From Thermoplasmata archaeon (GTDB lineage Archaea; Thermoplasmatota; Thermoplasmata; Thermoplasmatales; Thermoplasmataceae), in the NCBI GenBank assembly GCA_021810575.1, contig JAJZIN010000032.1, forward strand, positions 1 through 6,395: a stretch of DNA of 6,395 nt, given 5' to 3'. The position numbers were made by a program, and so were the translations under genes. Positions 6,222 through 6,395 of the stretch are shown piece by piece (position 1 is the first letter of the stretch; each line of letters begins with the position of its first letter). A model generated the notes under the pieces. That model did no database searches. It was not told the origin of the DNA and saw only the letters and a program-made list of their open reading frames with translations.

Positions 6222-6395
6222 TGCCACCCGTAATATTCCCCCCATGTATTCCACCCTAATCTACTTGCTATATTATGTGTCTCTCCTGAAAGAGCACTCG
6301 AAACAACTACAAATGCAGGGTTATTACCTATAACGGGTATGTATGGGAAAATAGAAACTGTGCCTGTGTTAGTATATCCATTCCAGGAAAATGAT
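6215..6395 (-). CDS. C-terminal end of an unidentified protein (5' part outside window)
   Basis: The - strand frame is open from the window edge to the TGA at 6217-6215, giving the last 59 codons of a gene. The peptide is rich in Trp, Tyr, Asn, Ser and Gly (for example SFSWNGYTNTGTVSIF, then GETHNIASRLGWNTWGEYYG), has few charged residues and ends WQW. That composition looks like an exported, beta-rich surface protein or a secreted enzyme rather than a cytoplasmic one, but this is inferred from composition only. There is no membrane anchor at the visible C-terminus. The stop overlaps the start region of the downstream membrane protein, so the two are probably co-translated. No family was recognised. 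Confidence 0.6.
   Translation of the reverse strand, partial: SFSWNGYTNTGTVSIFPYIPVIGNNPAFVVVSSALSGETHNIASRLGWNTWGEYYGWQW

Overview
The window looks like a piece of a euryarchaeal chromosome, most likely from the Thermoplasmatales or a close relative. The evidence is gene content. It carries an archaeal-type cofactor-independent phosphoglycerate mutase (ApgM), an archaeal-type adenosylhomocysteinase with a YGTGQS active-site loop and no C-terminal KPxxYRY tail, and a stand-alone RibD-C reductase resembling the archaeal ArfC enzyme. Gene starts also look archaeal: a TATA-like box sits at the leaderless distance from the mutase start, while genes inside the operon have Shine-Dalgarno sites. The DNA is moderately AT-rich. 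The genus cannot be fixed from this sequence alone.

Left part (1-2060, + strand). The first gene is the 3' end of a membrane-anchored family 2 glycosyltransferase, cut by the window edge. It is followed 35 bp later by a complete phosphohexomutase (phosphoglucosamine/phosphomannomutase family) with its own TATA-like box. Together they suggest production of sugar phosphates and transfer of sugars to lipid or protein at the cell surface.

Middle part (2153-5237, - strand). A tight three-gene operon reads arfC, ahcY, apgM. It covers a riboflavin/F420 precursor reductase, S-adenosylhomocysteine recycling and the glycolytic 3PG/2PG mutase. Both junctions are 4-nt stop/start overlaps (ATGA and GTGA), each with a Shine-Dalgarno match 7 nt upstream. 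This moves the likely starts of ahcY and apgM inward from the longest open frames. The operon converges on the mutase gene across a 92-bp gap with no obvious terminator.

Right part (5238-6395). About 630 bp contain no intact gene, but they hold protein-like fragments in several frames. One on the - strand resembles the C-terminal end of an integrase-type transposase. A short + strand ORF appears broken at an A8 tract. Beyond these, the - strand carries a small three-helix membrane protein whose start overlaps the stop of an upstream gene. Only the last 59 codons of that upstream gene lie in the window, and I could not identify either gene.

Most of the window is ordinary housekeeping metabolism. 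I found no convincing new defence or mobile system. The decayed stretch and the unidentified gene pair at the right edge deserve the closest look.
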